This document shows positions 1-5,628 of a stretch of 5,729 nt of DNA, one piece after another. The notes below the pieces were generated by a model. It did not search any database and had not been told where the DNA came from. It saw only the letters and a program-made list of their open reading frames with translations. Within the stretch, counting starts at the first letter, position 1; every line of letters starts with the position of its first letter. The stretch is from Deltaproteobacteria bacterium. Its GTDB lineage: Bacteria > Desulfobacterota > Desulfobacteria > Desulfobacterales > C00003060. The position numbers were made by a program, and so were the translations under genes. Location: NCBI GenBank assembly GCA_019309245.1, contig JAFDGP010000203.1, positions 1 through 5,729 on the forward strand, given 5' to 3'.

Positions 1-732
1 AAGTTTGACATTACGGCGGTCCAGCACACAAAGCACATCCTTGTTGAAAAATGCAGAATCAATGCGGGATTCAAAAGTAGTGTTTTTAAGCTTGCTGCGT
101 GCCTCATCGAAACACTGCATCATAAATGCAGGGGCACCATTGGAGTCGTGAACATTTCCAGGGCGGTGATGAAGATCAAAAAATTGGCCAGTCTGCGAAA
201 CAGTGCAAAACAACGGATAGTAACTCCGGGCGCCTTTTTTGCGTTTGTTGTAGCCGACTGCTGTGCCTTGTGCGTGGGCCTTTGTATTGAGTACTGAGCC
301 ATCGAAGTCCAAGGTCAAACGGGGCAACTGTTCCCTTATGAGCCCTTCAATAACAAGTGAACGAGATAATACCCGGACTTTTTCCACGCCATCGCATTGC
401 ATTTCAGAAAGTGCCCGGGATACCGTGGAAACATCGGGCAGCTTGCGTAATCCCAATAAACGGAGGACCAAAGGATCATCACGATAGTAGTCGATCTCAC
501 GAAGCCGCCGAAAACCGAGCAAAAGATGAACCACGAGAAGCAACACAACAAGATGACGGCCAAAGATCGGTGATATCGTTAGATGAGTGAAACAACTTTT
601 GAGCCGACGCTTCAGCCTGATTTTCGAAAACAATGCCTGAAACAACAACAAACCGGAAAAAGAAGTCAGTCTTTGGTCTTCGAAACGAATAACAGGAATT
701 TTGTGGAATTTGCCTTTTGTGGAATTTGCCAT
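1..732 (-). CDS. IS1380-family transposase, N-terminal part, frameshifted near its start and cut by the window edge
   Basis: The minus strand is open from an ATG at 732 to the left edge (244 codons, no stop). It reads as the N-terminal portion of an IS1380-family DDE transposase, which would cut and join the IS ends. Seen: a family-like helical N-terminus, GFRRLREIDYYRDDPLVLR at residues 73-91, LPDVSTVSRALSEM at 98-111, the first catalytic-Asp block LTLDFDGSVLNTKAHAQGTA at 139-158, GARSYYPLFCTVSQTGQFFD at 167-186, HHRPGNVHDSNGA at 188-200, and the second acidic block ESRIDSAFFN at 221-230. The C-terminal part with the catalytic Glu lies outside. The family-like N-terminus (MKSSKAQIHGKFHK) is encoded from a GTG at 757, which has a strong AGGAGG 9 nt upstream, but a 16-bp duplication puts it out of frame. 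The ATG at 732 has no clear RBS. The product is therefore either inactive or made by internal initiation. Family assignment is confident; activity is doubtful. Confidence 0.85.
   Translation of the reverse strand, partial: MANSTKGKFHKIPVIRFEDQRLTSFSGLLLFQALFSKIRLKRRLKSCFTHLTISPIFGRHLVVLLLVVHLLLGFRRLREIDYYRDDPLVLRLLGLRKLPDVSTVSRALSEMQCDGVEKVRVLSRSLVIEGLIREQLPRLTLDFDGSVLNTKAHAQGTAVGYNKRKKGARSYYPLFCTVSQTGQFFDLHHRPGNVHDSNGAPAFMMQCFDEARSKLKNTTFESRIDSAFFNKDVLCVLDRRNVKL
699..730. repeat. Perfect 16-bp tandem duplication inside the transposase start region
   Basis: Two abutting identical copies of TTTTGTGGAATTTGCC occupy 699-714 and 715-730. Sixteen is not a multiple of three, so the duplication shifts the frame. 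Removing one copy restores a continuous frame from the GTG at 757, MKSSKAQIHGKFHKIPVIRF, into the rest of the transposase. This is a recent-looking replication-slippage type mutation, since the copies have not diverged. Confidence 0.95.
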
Positions 733-761
733 GAATTTGTGCTTTACTGGACTTCACTTGC

Positions 762-772
762 GGTGACCTCCT
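762..772 (-). promoter_or_regulatory. Strong Shine-Dalgarno of the original transposase GTG start
   Basis: On the minus strand AGGAGGTCACC covers 772-762. It leaves 9 nt between GGAGG and the GTG at 757-755. This marks the ancestral start of the transposase rather than the ATG at 732, which is now the only start in frame with the body. Confidence 0.7.
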
Positions 773-784
773 GGATCAGGGTTT

Positions 785-1126
785 TTGGGTGTAGCTAAAA
801 CTCTTCTAACCCAGTATCCATGGGCATCGCAAGTCTTTTTTCTGCTTCAAAATCACCTTTTTTATGCAACTATAGGGTTGATCGACCCAAAAAGATCGCT
901 GATAGAACTTGCAGCAAGGTCGAGAAGGCGTAGGATTCGTGAGGCCATTATTCCCAGGACTGGCAGTACCGCAAGAATCGGCCCGGACTATAACGGACAG
1001 TTGATCTCATATGTTCAGCATAGCTGGAAAGTCAGGGAAGCAATAAAGCACTCTCCAAGTTTGAGTAAGGCGTTTCGGGCAATAAGAACGTTTCAGCCTT
1101 TGTTCGGACGGTGCGACAGACAGTAG
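785..1126 (+). CDS. Unrecognised open frame, possible 3' remnant of a gene interrupted by the IS
   Basis: The frame is open from 767, ends with TAG at 1124-1126, and gives 113 residues if TTG at 785 is used. I do not recognise a family. It contains no in-frame ATG and no convincing RBS. The first 20 or so residues overlap the presumed IS end, while residues from about 32 onward (GLIDPKRSLIELAARSRRRR and following) look more protein-like, with a basic RSRRRRIRE stretch and an amphipathic C-terminal part. The opposite strand is broken by stops in all frames I checked. These facts fit the C-terminal remnant of a gene whose 5' part was lost to the insertion sequence. A chance open frame cannot be excluded. 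Confidence 0.3.
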   Translation: MGVAKTLLTQYPWASQVFFLLQNHLFYATIGLIDPKRSLIELAARSRRRRIREAIIPRTGSTARIGPDYNGQLISYVQHSWKVREAIKHSPSLSKAFRAIRTFQPLFGRCDRQ

Positions 1127-1301
1127 GGCCTCAGCGTCGAATCTTTAAGCTTGATGGTTTTCGTGAGAGGCAAAATGGCATAAAGGGTATGTGAAAAAAA
1201 ATTGCAATCGCTGCGTTTCCACCTGGCAGATACATACAAGCCCCATTAAATAAGGGGAGCGGTTGAAGGGTGTGTGCGAAAGGCACAACTATATCCAGAA
1301 C

Positions 1302-1310
1302 AAGGAGGAA
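1302..1310 (+). promoter_or_regulatory. Ribosome binding site deciding the start of the coiled-coil gene
   Basis: AAGGAGGAA at 1302-1310 is a near-perfect Shine-Dalgarno with 5 nt between GGAGG and ATG 1314. It falls inside a longer open frame that begins at TTG 1263 and so argues for ATG 1314 as the true start. A small stem TGTGC/GCACA at 1273-1287 lies just upstream of it. Confidence 0.8.
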
Positions 1311-1313
1311 ATC

Positions 1314-2381
1314 ATGCCTGAAAAGACAATGGTCGCCAAAAAAATTACCATGGCAAACACGAAACAGGAAATGCTCAAGGCGTACAACAGCCTCCTGCAG
1401 CAACTACAAGAAAAGAAAGAGGGTGAGCTTAGACCTGAAGAGACGTTGGAAAAAAAGAAAAAGAAAGAAGTGGTCGCAATCGCTGATTCCATTTCAGCCG
1501 AAGGCGTTGCAACGGCTATTGGGAATCTGAGAGCGGAAATCGGCAGGATGCTCACACAGATTTCGGACCGGATGGAAGAGCAAGTCGGCAAATTCAAGAG
1601 CATTCAAAAGGCCATTGAATTCAAGGAAAAAGAACTGGAAGAAGTCTATGAAATCGAACGAGCTGCAGCCACCCTTGCCGCTCTGATTGAATCACAAAAC
1701 GAAAAACGCAAAACGTTCAAAGCGGAAATGGAGGCAGAAAAAGAACAATTAGAGGCGGAAATCGAGACGTTACGTGCTCAATGGGACCAGGAAAAAAGGG
1801 AACACGAGGTACGGGTTAAAGAACAAAGGACCGAAGAAAAGAAACGCCGCGAGCGAGAGCAGGAAGAGTTCGCCTACAACTTTGAACGCGAACAGCAGTT
1901 GGCCCGAGACAAGTTTGAGGACGAAAGGGCGAAATCTGAACGAGAAATCGCGCTTAAGAAAGAACAGATGGGAAAGGAACTGGCTGAGCGGGCACAGGCC
2001 CTGTCCGAAAAAGAAAAGGAACTGGAAGACTTAAAAAGGCAAGTTGCCGGTTTTCCCAAAAATTTGGAATTGTCGGTCGGCAAGGCGGTCAAAGACACTG
2101 CGGAAAGACTTAAGGCAGAGGCAAAGACCCGAGAGGAATTGCTGACAAAAGAATTTGATGGAGAGCGCAACGTATTGACCGCCAGAATCGAATCTCTTCA
2201 AGACACGGTCAAAAAGCAGGGCCAACAGATTGCCAAACTTTCCGAGCAACTGGAAATGGCATATCAAAAGGTCCAGGACATTGCGGTCAAGGCTATTGAG
2301 GGCTCCTCAAACGCCAAATCCTTTGCGAGTCTGCAACGGCTGCTGGCAGACCACACCCGAAAACCCTCGCAGGAAAAATAG
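1314..2381 (+). CDS. Long charged coiled-coil protein of unknown function (myosin-like hypothetical)
   Basis: The product has 355 residues with no signal peptide and no membrane segment, so it should be cytoplasmic. Residues 1-70 form a Lys-rich head (MANTKQEMLKAYNSLLQQLQ at 13-32, a run of lysines at 47-51, ADSISAEGVATAIGNLRAEI at 57-76). From about 75 to 245 it is an almost unbroken Glu/Lys/Arg/Gln-rich heptad coiled coil. It breaks at GFPKN (246-250) and resumes as helix to about 325, then ends in a conserved-looking tail QDIAVKAIEGSSNAKSFASL (321-340). From memory, proteins of this kind occur as conserved hypotheticals, sometimes labelled 'myosin heavy chain', in Desulfobacterota and Bacteroidetes; no function is known to me. 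It stands alone, 187 nt downstream of the preceding open frame and convergent with the DUF89 gene. Gene reality is near certain. A scaffold or filament-forming role is only inference from the coiled coil. Confidence 0.9.
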   Translation: MPEKTMVAKKITMANTKQEMLKAYNSLLQQLQEKKEGELRPEETLEKKKKKEVVAIADSISAEGVATAIGNLRAEIGRMLTQISDRMEEQVGKFKSIQKAIEFKEKELEEVYEIERAAATLAALIESQNEKRKTFKAEMEAEKEQLEAEIETLRAQWDQEKREHEVRVKEQRTEEKKRREREQEEFAYNFEREQQLARDKFEDERAKSEREIALKKEQMGKELAERAQALSEKEKELEDLKRQVAGFPKNLELSVGKAVKDTAERLKAEAKTREELLTKEFDGERNVLTARIESLQDTVKKQGQQIAKLSEQLEMAYQKVQDIAVKAIEGSSNAKSFASLQRLLADHTRKPSQEK

Positions 2382-2531
2382 AGGCCACGGCGCCCTGGAA
2401 TGTTGGTGCTAGATCTCATTTGTGCCTCTCGGTCCTCATACAAGGTGAATCCGGTGTGGACAAGCACGCGCTGCATGGATGTTATCGGCCGCAATGGGCG
2501 ATGTTGATCCAGCATTAGAACTCCCGGATTT
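2382..2531. other. Intergenic stretch between convergent genes
   Basis: These 150 bases separate the stop of the coiled-coil gene from the stop of the DUF89 gene. The only symmetry seen is AGAGGC (2380-2385) with GCCTCT (2424-2429), a 6-bp stem around a long loop and without a T tract. I cannot call a terminator here. Confidence 0.4.
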
Positions 2532-3392
2532 TCAAGCCCGGCGCGGAGCCGACGCCAGCACCGGCGTTCCCACCGGCAATCCAACGTGGCTTGCGACTAC
2601 GGGGCACTTCACTTTAAACAAGAAAAAGATAGGCCGGCGCTCATCGCTGAGCGTTTCGAAGTTGCCCTGTCCTTTGGCGATAATGAGACCGGCCTCGGTA
2701 AAACGGCGCTTAAAATCCAAAGAGCAGTCTTCCAGAATTGTACCCGGTGCGTCCGAACCGTTGTCGATGACTTCAGCGATCTCGGGGAGCCCCACGGTCC
2801 GGGCATCCTCCATAGTCGCGTCGTTGATTACAGGGGCACCGCGAACCACCACGGCAACCTGCGCCGGCAAGAGCTGTTCGATAAGCAGACGATCAAACAC
2901 GATCTCGCCGGCATTGTCCGCCAGGTAGAGAATCCGTTTTGCCTTGGCGAGCGCCGCGCGCAACGCCTCCAGGTCTCCCGTGAAAGGCTCCTCCAGGGCC
3001 CGACTGACCGACTCCTGGATTTCAGACAGCGTCAGGGTTCCGGTTACCCCCAGGTCAATGACATTGCCCGCAATGGCAAGACTCACCCCGATGGCCAACC
3101 GATCTGAAGCAGCCTTGACCCTGGCCTCGAGGTCCCTAACGACATCTAAGGCGATTTGATTCTGAAGATCCTTAGCGGCCCGATAAGGATCCCGGACACC
3201 GGTAATTTCCCGTAGCCGTCTATGGATCCGCTGTCCCATGGCAGGCGGGGACTGATCCATGTCCATCTCGCTGCTCCAGCGCAAGACCTCGCGCAGGATC
3301 TGTTCGTGGATGGTCACATCGGCCGATACCATCCGGGCGGCTTCCAGGGCCTGACGGGCAAAACAGGGAACACAATCAAGCGAGGTCTTCAT
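2532..3392 (-). CDS. DUF89 / ARMT1-like metal-dependent phosphatase-family protein
   Basis: The 286-residue product matches the prokaryotic DUF89 family (AF1104-like), close to the usual length. Members with known activity are metal-dependent phosphatases thought to remove damaged or excess phosphometabolites; the substrate here is unknown. Visible in order: CVPC at residues 7-10 in an N-terminal helical domain, AGNVIDLG at 108-115, the metal-site block YLADNAGEIVFD at 156-167 (Asp159, Asn160), RGAPVINDATMEDA at 184-197 (Asp196), VIDNGSDAPG at 208-217, IIAKGQGNFE at 237-246, and KCPVVASHVG at 262-271. All expected motifs are present, so it looks intact. Its ATG (3392-3390) overlaps the TGA of trmO (3391-3389) as ATGA, so it is very probably translated by coupling and co-transcribed with trmO. 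Family is confident; the reaction is inferred from relatives. Confidence 0.93.
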   Translation of the reverse strand: MKTSLDCVPCFARQALEAARMVSADVTIHEQILREVLRWSSEMDMDQSPPAMGQRIHRRLREITGVRDPYRAAKDLQNQIALDVVRDLEARVKAASDRLAIGVSLAIAGNVIDLGVTGTLTLSEIQESVSRALEEPFTGDLEALRAALAKAKRILYLADNAGEIVFDRLLIEQLLPAQVAVVVRGAPVINDATMEDARTVGLPEIAEVIDNGSDAPGTILEDCSLDFKRRFTEAGLIIAKGQGNFETLSDERRPIFFLFKVKCPVVASHVGLPVGTPVLASAPRRA

Positions 3393-3883
3393 TTGCTGCC
3401 ATACCCCCGCCTGCCGCGTTTTTGTGCCGCCTCTTCATCCACCTCGTCCTGCCAGCCGTTCCGAGTGGTATCAATCCGGTCAAAGCGGGCGGTGTAGGGT
3501 TTGATATCCAGCAGTGGAGTGCCGTCCAGGATATCCACGCCGTCGAGGAACAACACGTTCTCTTCGCGGCGGACCAGCTCCACAATACTCAACCCGATGG
3601 GATTGGGCCGATAAGGTGCGCGTGTGGCAAACACGCCATGCACCACGTCTTGAAGAAACGGTTTGACCAATAGCTTGGCTGGTCCTGCCCGGTCAAAATG
3701 ATAAACCAGGTACAGGTGTGAAAACCCCTCCAGGTCTTGCAGCCCCTCGGCGAACTGCGGATAGATTTCCGCCCGGCCCTTACAGCCCCGGGCAAAGATC
3801 GGCTGAATGGGCGTGTGTTCAGCGACCACATGTTCGCTGTGGATGATCCCAATGGGGTGATAGACAATGGGTGTATTCTTCAT
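3389..3883 (-). CDS. trmO: TrmO/TsaA-family tRNA (t6A37-N6)-methyltransferase
   Basis: The product is 164 residues. TrmO uses S-adenosylmethionine to methylate N6 of threonylcarbamoyladenosine at position 37 of threonine tRNA, tuning decoding. Seen: IGIIHSEH at residues 11-18, the LEGFSHLYLVYHFDRA stretch at 51-66, the family signature HGVFATRAPYRPNPIGLS at 82-99, then LDGVDILDGTPLLDIKPY at 113-130. It is a single beta-barrel TsaA/UPF0066 domain without the C-terminal extension of the 235-residue E. coli enzyme, which resembles the short archaeal forms. The ATG at 3883 has AGGGGG about 7 nt upstream. Its stop overlaps the start of the downstream DUF89 gene, and its start overlaps the end of an upstream oxidoreductase fossil in the same ATGA manner. 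Some TsaA-domain proteins may have other methyl acceptors, so the tRNA substrate is by homology only. Confidence 0.9.
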   Translation of the reverse strand: MKNTPIVYHPIGIIHSEHVVAEHTPIQPIFARGCKGRAEIYPQFAEGLQDLEGFSHLYLVYHFDRAGPAKLLVKPFLQDVVHGVFATRAPYRPNPIGLSIVELVRREENVLFLDGVDILDGTPLLDIKPYTARFDRIDTTRNGWQDEVDEEAAQKRGRRGYGSK

Positions 3884-4008
3884 GTGCAGCCCCCTATATC
3901 ATGGCCGTCACGGGGACAACCGTTTTCCAAAACCAAACCCCGTGTTTTGTGCCGGCACCCCGCCACGGTCAGCCCGCCGATGTCGGCCCCGATCACCACC
4001 ACGTCCTA
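3880..4008 (-). pseudogene. Fossil N-terminal Rossmann motif of an FAD-dependent (phytoene-desaturase-like) oxidoreductase
   Basis: Reading the minus strand from 4005 gives DVVVIGADIGGLTVAG, then about ten residues, then GLVLE and ending GGCT before a TGA at 3882-3880. This resembles the start of phytoene-desaturase/carotenoid-isomerase-like and related FAD oxidoreductases, typically YDVVVIGAGIGGLTAA followed by VLVLEK and PGG(C)CT. Differences point to decay: the second Gly of GxGxxG is Asp, the segment between the glycine loop and LVLE is a few residues short, and the codon before DVVV is TAG (4008-4006), one base from the TAC (Tyr) usually found there. Nothing of the remaining several hundred residues follows. 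The TGA overlaps the trmO ATG. A 40-residue microprotein from GTG 4002 or GTG 3996 is formally possible but I favour a remnant. Confidence 0.5.
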
Positions 4009-4239
4009 CGGGGTCTTTATAGGCTGTTCCTTATCACAACACCTTCGGTTTTGTCCGATAATTTTCCTTGTTCGGCCCCGCGCCCTGTGATACACGCAGC
4101 CTAACAGGTTCACCCTGCAGGGATAAACCCGACCTTCGGGTGCTGCGGCAAAAGGCAATACTTTTCCATTCCCATCCCGACCGGACGGCGCGTACACGGA
4201 TTTCGCGTTTATAACGCTTATGGGAGGAACTTCAAGAAA
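4009..4239. other. Intergenic region between the minus trmO unit and the plus-strand small gene
   Basis: No convincing gene is seen in these 231 bases. They hold a perfect 10-bp palindrome CCCTGCAGGG (4113-4122) and, 4 nt on, a hairpin ACCCGA-CCT-TCGGGT (4127-4141). Divergent promoters for trmO and the 4240 gene should lie here, but I cannot point to convincing -35/-10 pairs. I do not recognise a known riboswitch. Confidence 0.4.
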
Positions 4240-4536
4240 ATGTCTGTAAAGAAAAAAATTGCGTTTATTGGAAGCATGGCCCGGCCCGGGCACCAGCAGG
4301 TGGACCCCGGCGCCCGAAAGGTCTTTGACGCGGCTGCCGAAACACTTTCATGGCTCCTTGAGCGGGTCGAAAGGCTTGAACACGAGGTCAAGGCGCTTTC
4401 AGCGCTGACCGGGCGGGTGGAGGCCCTGGAACAAAGACTTCAGGAGCCCGAGGTCGAAGAAGAACAAAAAGATAAAGAACCCGACGAGACTCCTGAGGCT
4501 CAAGAAGACCAATCAAAGGCTGCTCCTTCAGAATAA
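4240..4536 (+). CDS. Small coiled-coil protein with acidic C-terminal tail, unknown function
   Basis: The product is 98 residues and I do not recognise a family. It has a basic start (MSVKKKIAFIGSMARPGHQQ), then an amphipathic helix at residues 29-70 with regularly spaced Leu/Val (Leu36, Leu39, Val43, Leu46, Val50, Leu53, Val60, Leu63, Leu67) typical of a short coiled coil. It ends with a disordered tail at 69-98, rich in Glu, Asp, Lys and Gln. No signal peptide or membrane segment is visible. GGGAGG at 4222-4227 lies 12 nt before the ATG, a rather long spacing. It appears monocistronic, divergent from trmO. Coding is supported by the RBS, the coherent heptads and a hairpin downstream. A partner-binding or oligomerising role is only a guess from the coiled coil. 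Confidence 0.7.
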   Translation: MSVKKKIAFIGSMARPGHQQVDPGARKVFDAAAETLSWLLERVERLEHEVKALSALTGRVEALEQRLQEPEVEEEQKDKEPDETPEAQEDQSKAAPSE

Positions 4537-4562
4537 GCCCTTCGGGCACGCGTTTGCAAACC

Positions 4563-4592
4563 GGCCTCCGACAAGGCCTTGCTGTGTTTTTG
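4563..4592 (+). terminator. Possible terminator of the small coiled-coil gene
   Basis: A stem GGCCT (4563-4567) with AGGCC (4574-4578) around a 6-nt loop is followed by the T-rich run TTGCTGTGTTTTT. A second tiny stem GCCC-TTC-GGGC (4537-4547) sits immediately after the stop codon. Stems are short, so this is a weak call. Confidence 0.35.
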
Positions 4593-4649
4593 GGAGTTTT
4601 TCTCGTGTTCACCGTAAGAGGCATCTAGAAAAGTTGCAAAAACGGCCGG

Positions 4650-4670
4650 CACAAACAGGAACCATCCTGT
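4650..4670 (-). terminator. Terminator-like hairpin after the WG-repeat lipoprotein gene
   Basis: On the minus strand, 4 nt after the TGA (4677-4675), ACAGGA-TGGT-TCCTGT forms a perfect 6-bp stem with a tetraloop (4670-4655). It is followed by TTTG and, a little further, a GCCGGC palindrome with TTTTT. Position and shape suit intrinsic termination. Confidence 0.45.
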
Positions 4671-4674
4671 AAGT

Positions 4675-5415
4675 TCACCGTTCATGAAGTTCCACCGCGT
4701 CACGCGAGCAATGTGTCATTTTCCCCTGTGTGTCGATCTGAAGCCACTGACCGCCATATGCTACCAGAGCTCTTTGGTTCTTGAAATCCAATGCGTTCTC
4801 AAATTTCGGTTCAATGGCGAATTCTCCTTTTTTACTGATATAGCCCCATCGTTTTCCCATACGAACTGCGGCCAGCCCCTCTGAAAATGACCGGGCCGCA
4901 TCAAAGCGCGGCAAAATGACCGTCTCTCCCGAGCGATCCATAAAACCCCATTTGCCTCCCTGCATCATCTTATGTTCCCCTGCTGAGGCACAGGTACAGC
5001 CGACACAATAGGCTGCCAGGCCCTCATGGAAAGGCAACGCAAAGTCGAATTGCGCGGGGATAACAACGCACCCGCTCTTGTCGAAAAAGCCCAATTTTCC
5101 GGCTGATTGATACCTGGCAAGTCCTTCACGAAAATAGTCAGGGCCGTTGTCATAAATGAAAGGACGAATCACGATATTGCCTCTTTCGTTAATGTACGCC
5201 CAGGAAGTCTCATCCGCGACCGCGGCGATCCCCTCCGGGGAAAACGCCCCGGCCACCACGTACCTGGGCGCAATCACCACGGTGTTGTCTTCATCCCGAT
5301 AGCCCCATTTTCCGTCCCGCTCGAAGGGGTAGAGCGCCTGGTGACGGGCCGTGGAGCAGCCCAGCGCCACGACAACCATCGCAAGAATTACTGTAAAAGA
5401 GTATCTCCCGGTCAT
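4675..5415 (-). CDS. WG-repeat lipoprotein
   Basis: The product is 246 residues. It begins with a lipoprotein signal: Arg4, hydrophobic FTVILAMVVVALG and Cys20 followed by Ser, which predicts a lipid-anchored outer-membrane or periplasm-facing protein. The mature part is built of WG (KWGYxxxxG) beta repeats of roughly 30-40 residues beginning near residues 36 (KWGYRDEDN), 71 (SWAYINERGN), 107 (KLGFFDKSG), 155 (KWGFMDRSG), 189 (RWGYISKKG) and a degenerate one at 223. Each carries a VVIxPxF-like strand and most an EGLA-type turn. Such repeats probably form a propeller-like surface for binding; no enzymatic residues are known. Between repeats 3 and 4 there is an insertion with CVGCTC (137-142). 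The start is supported by AAGGAGG 8 nt upstream. It is monocistronic, divergent from the right-edge open frame. Repeat family is confident; the role is unknown. Confidence 0.9.
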   Translation of the reverse strand: MTGRYSFTVILAMVVVALGCSTARHQALYPFERDGKWGYRDEDNTVVIAPRYVVAGAFSPEGIAAVADETSWAYINERGNIVIRPFIYDNGPDYFREGLARYQSAGKLGFFDKSGCVVIPAQFDFALPFHEGLAAYCVGCTCASAGEHKMMQGGKWGFMDRSGETVILPRFDAARSFSEGLAAVRMGKRWGYISKKGEFAIEPKFENALDFKNQRALVAYGGQWLQIDTQGKMTHCSRDAVELHER

Positions 5416-5423
5416 GTGTCCGG

Positions 5424-5430
5424 CCTCCTT
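5424..5430 (-). promoter_or_regulatory. Shine-Dalgarno of the WG-repeat lipoprotein
   Basis: AAGGAGG on the minus strand (5430-5424) stands 8 nt before the ATG at 5415-5413. It fixes the start just ahead of the lipoprotein signal peptide. Confidence 0.75.
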
Positions 5431-5485
5431 GGTTAGGGTTTCGCTGCTTTGACACTTAGCACAGCCGCTGGATCCGAATCAATCA

Positions 5486-5628
5486 CATCCCAAATCCACC
5501 GGTTGCAGCGCAATCAGAAGCAGATCTTCAGGGGCTGACCACAACCGGCAACGGTGAAAAGGCGCTTGCCGCCTATTTCAGGAGCCGGATGAGCATCCGG
5601 CCAGACAGCTGGCATCCCAAATCCACCG
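5486..5628 (+). repeat. 16-bp direct repeat, two copies 127 bp apart
   Basis: CATCCCAAATCCACCG occurs exactly at 5486-5501 and again at 5613-5628. Both copies are followed at different distances by a TTGCAGC sequence. The copies lie in different frames relative to the open frame at the right edge, so they are not a protein repeat. They could be regulator binding sites, a partial duplication or footprints of a small mobile element; nothing here decides. Confidence 0.6.
5584..5613. repeat. Two adjacent hairpins (REP-like palindrome plus small stem)
   Basis: GCCGGATGAGCATCCGGC at 5584-5601 is a perfect 18-bp inverted repeat, forming a stem of at least 7 bp. It is adjoined by GCCAG-ACAG-CTGGC at 5600-5613. 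No T tract follows, so it is not a standard terminator. The first palindrome recalls REP-type elements in composition, but only one copy is present in the window. Confidence 0.6.

Larger units (their letters stand above)
1..780 (-). mobile_element. Partial IS1380-type insertion sequence, outer boundary not resolved
   Basis: The transposase at 1-732 and its untranslated leader belong to an insertion sequence entering from the left edge. The right boundary should lie shortly upstream of the GTG start at 757. The terminal inverted repeat cannot be proven because the partner end lies outside the window, so the limit at 780 is nominal. An imperfect palindrome CCCAGTATCCATGGG at 810-824 lies just beyond it and could be terminal or flanking sequence. 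Confidence 0.5.

Noticed and set aside
497..757. 86-residue minus-strand frame starting at GTG 757
   Set aside because: It begins with the true transposase N-terminus but goes out of frame after the 16-bp duplication; the rest is a shifted reading of the transposase, not a separate gene.
1202..1251. Candidate promoter for the coiled-coil gene (CTGGCA, 17 nt, TTAAAT)
   Set aside because: Only four of six positions match in each box, which is expected by chance in a sequence of this composition.
1263..1313. Upstream TTG start extending the coiled-coil protein by 17 residues
   Set aside because: The extension contains the strong AAGGAGG just before ATG 1314, and TTG 1263 has no comparable RBS.
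2264..2584. Minus-strand frame of 106 residues across the end of the coiled-coil gene
   Set aside because: It overlaps two well-supported genes, has no RBS and no recognisable motif; best explained as a shadow frame.
2479..3159. Plus-strand frames opposite the DUF89 gene
   Set aside because: The minus strand encodes a complete, motif-bearing DUF89 protein; the plus-strand frames are antisense shadows of a GC-rich gene.
4100..4239. Possible riboswitch upstream of the 4240 gene
   Set aside because: I compared by eye with TPP, FMN, cobalamin, glycine and cyclic-di-GMP core motifs and saw no match.
4099..4240. Integron attC-like start (GCCTAAC followed by an inverted-repeat-rich stretch)
   Set aside because: No matching GTTRRRY core is found downstream within the expected length, and no integrase or cassette structure is present.
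4006..4293. 95-residue minus-strand frame ending just before the FAD-motif fossil
   Set aside because: It overlaps the start of the 4240 gene, has no RBS or family resemblance, and its shared frame with the fossil seems accidental.
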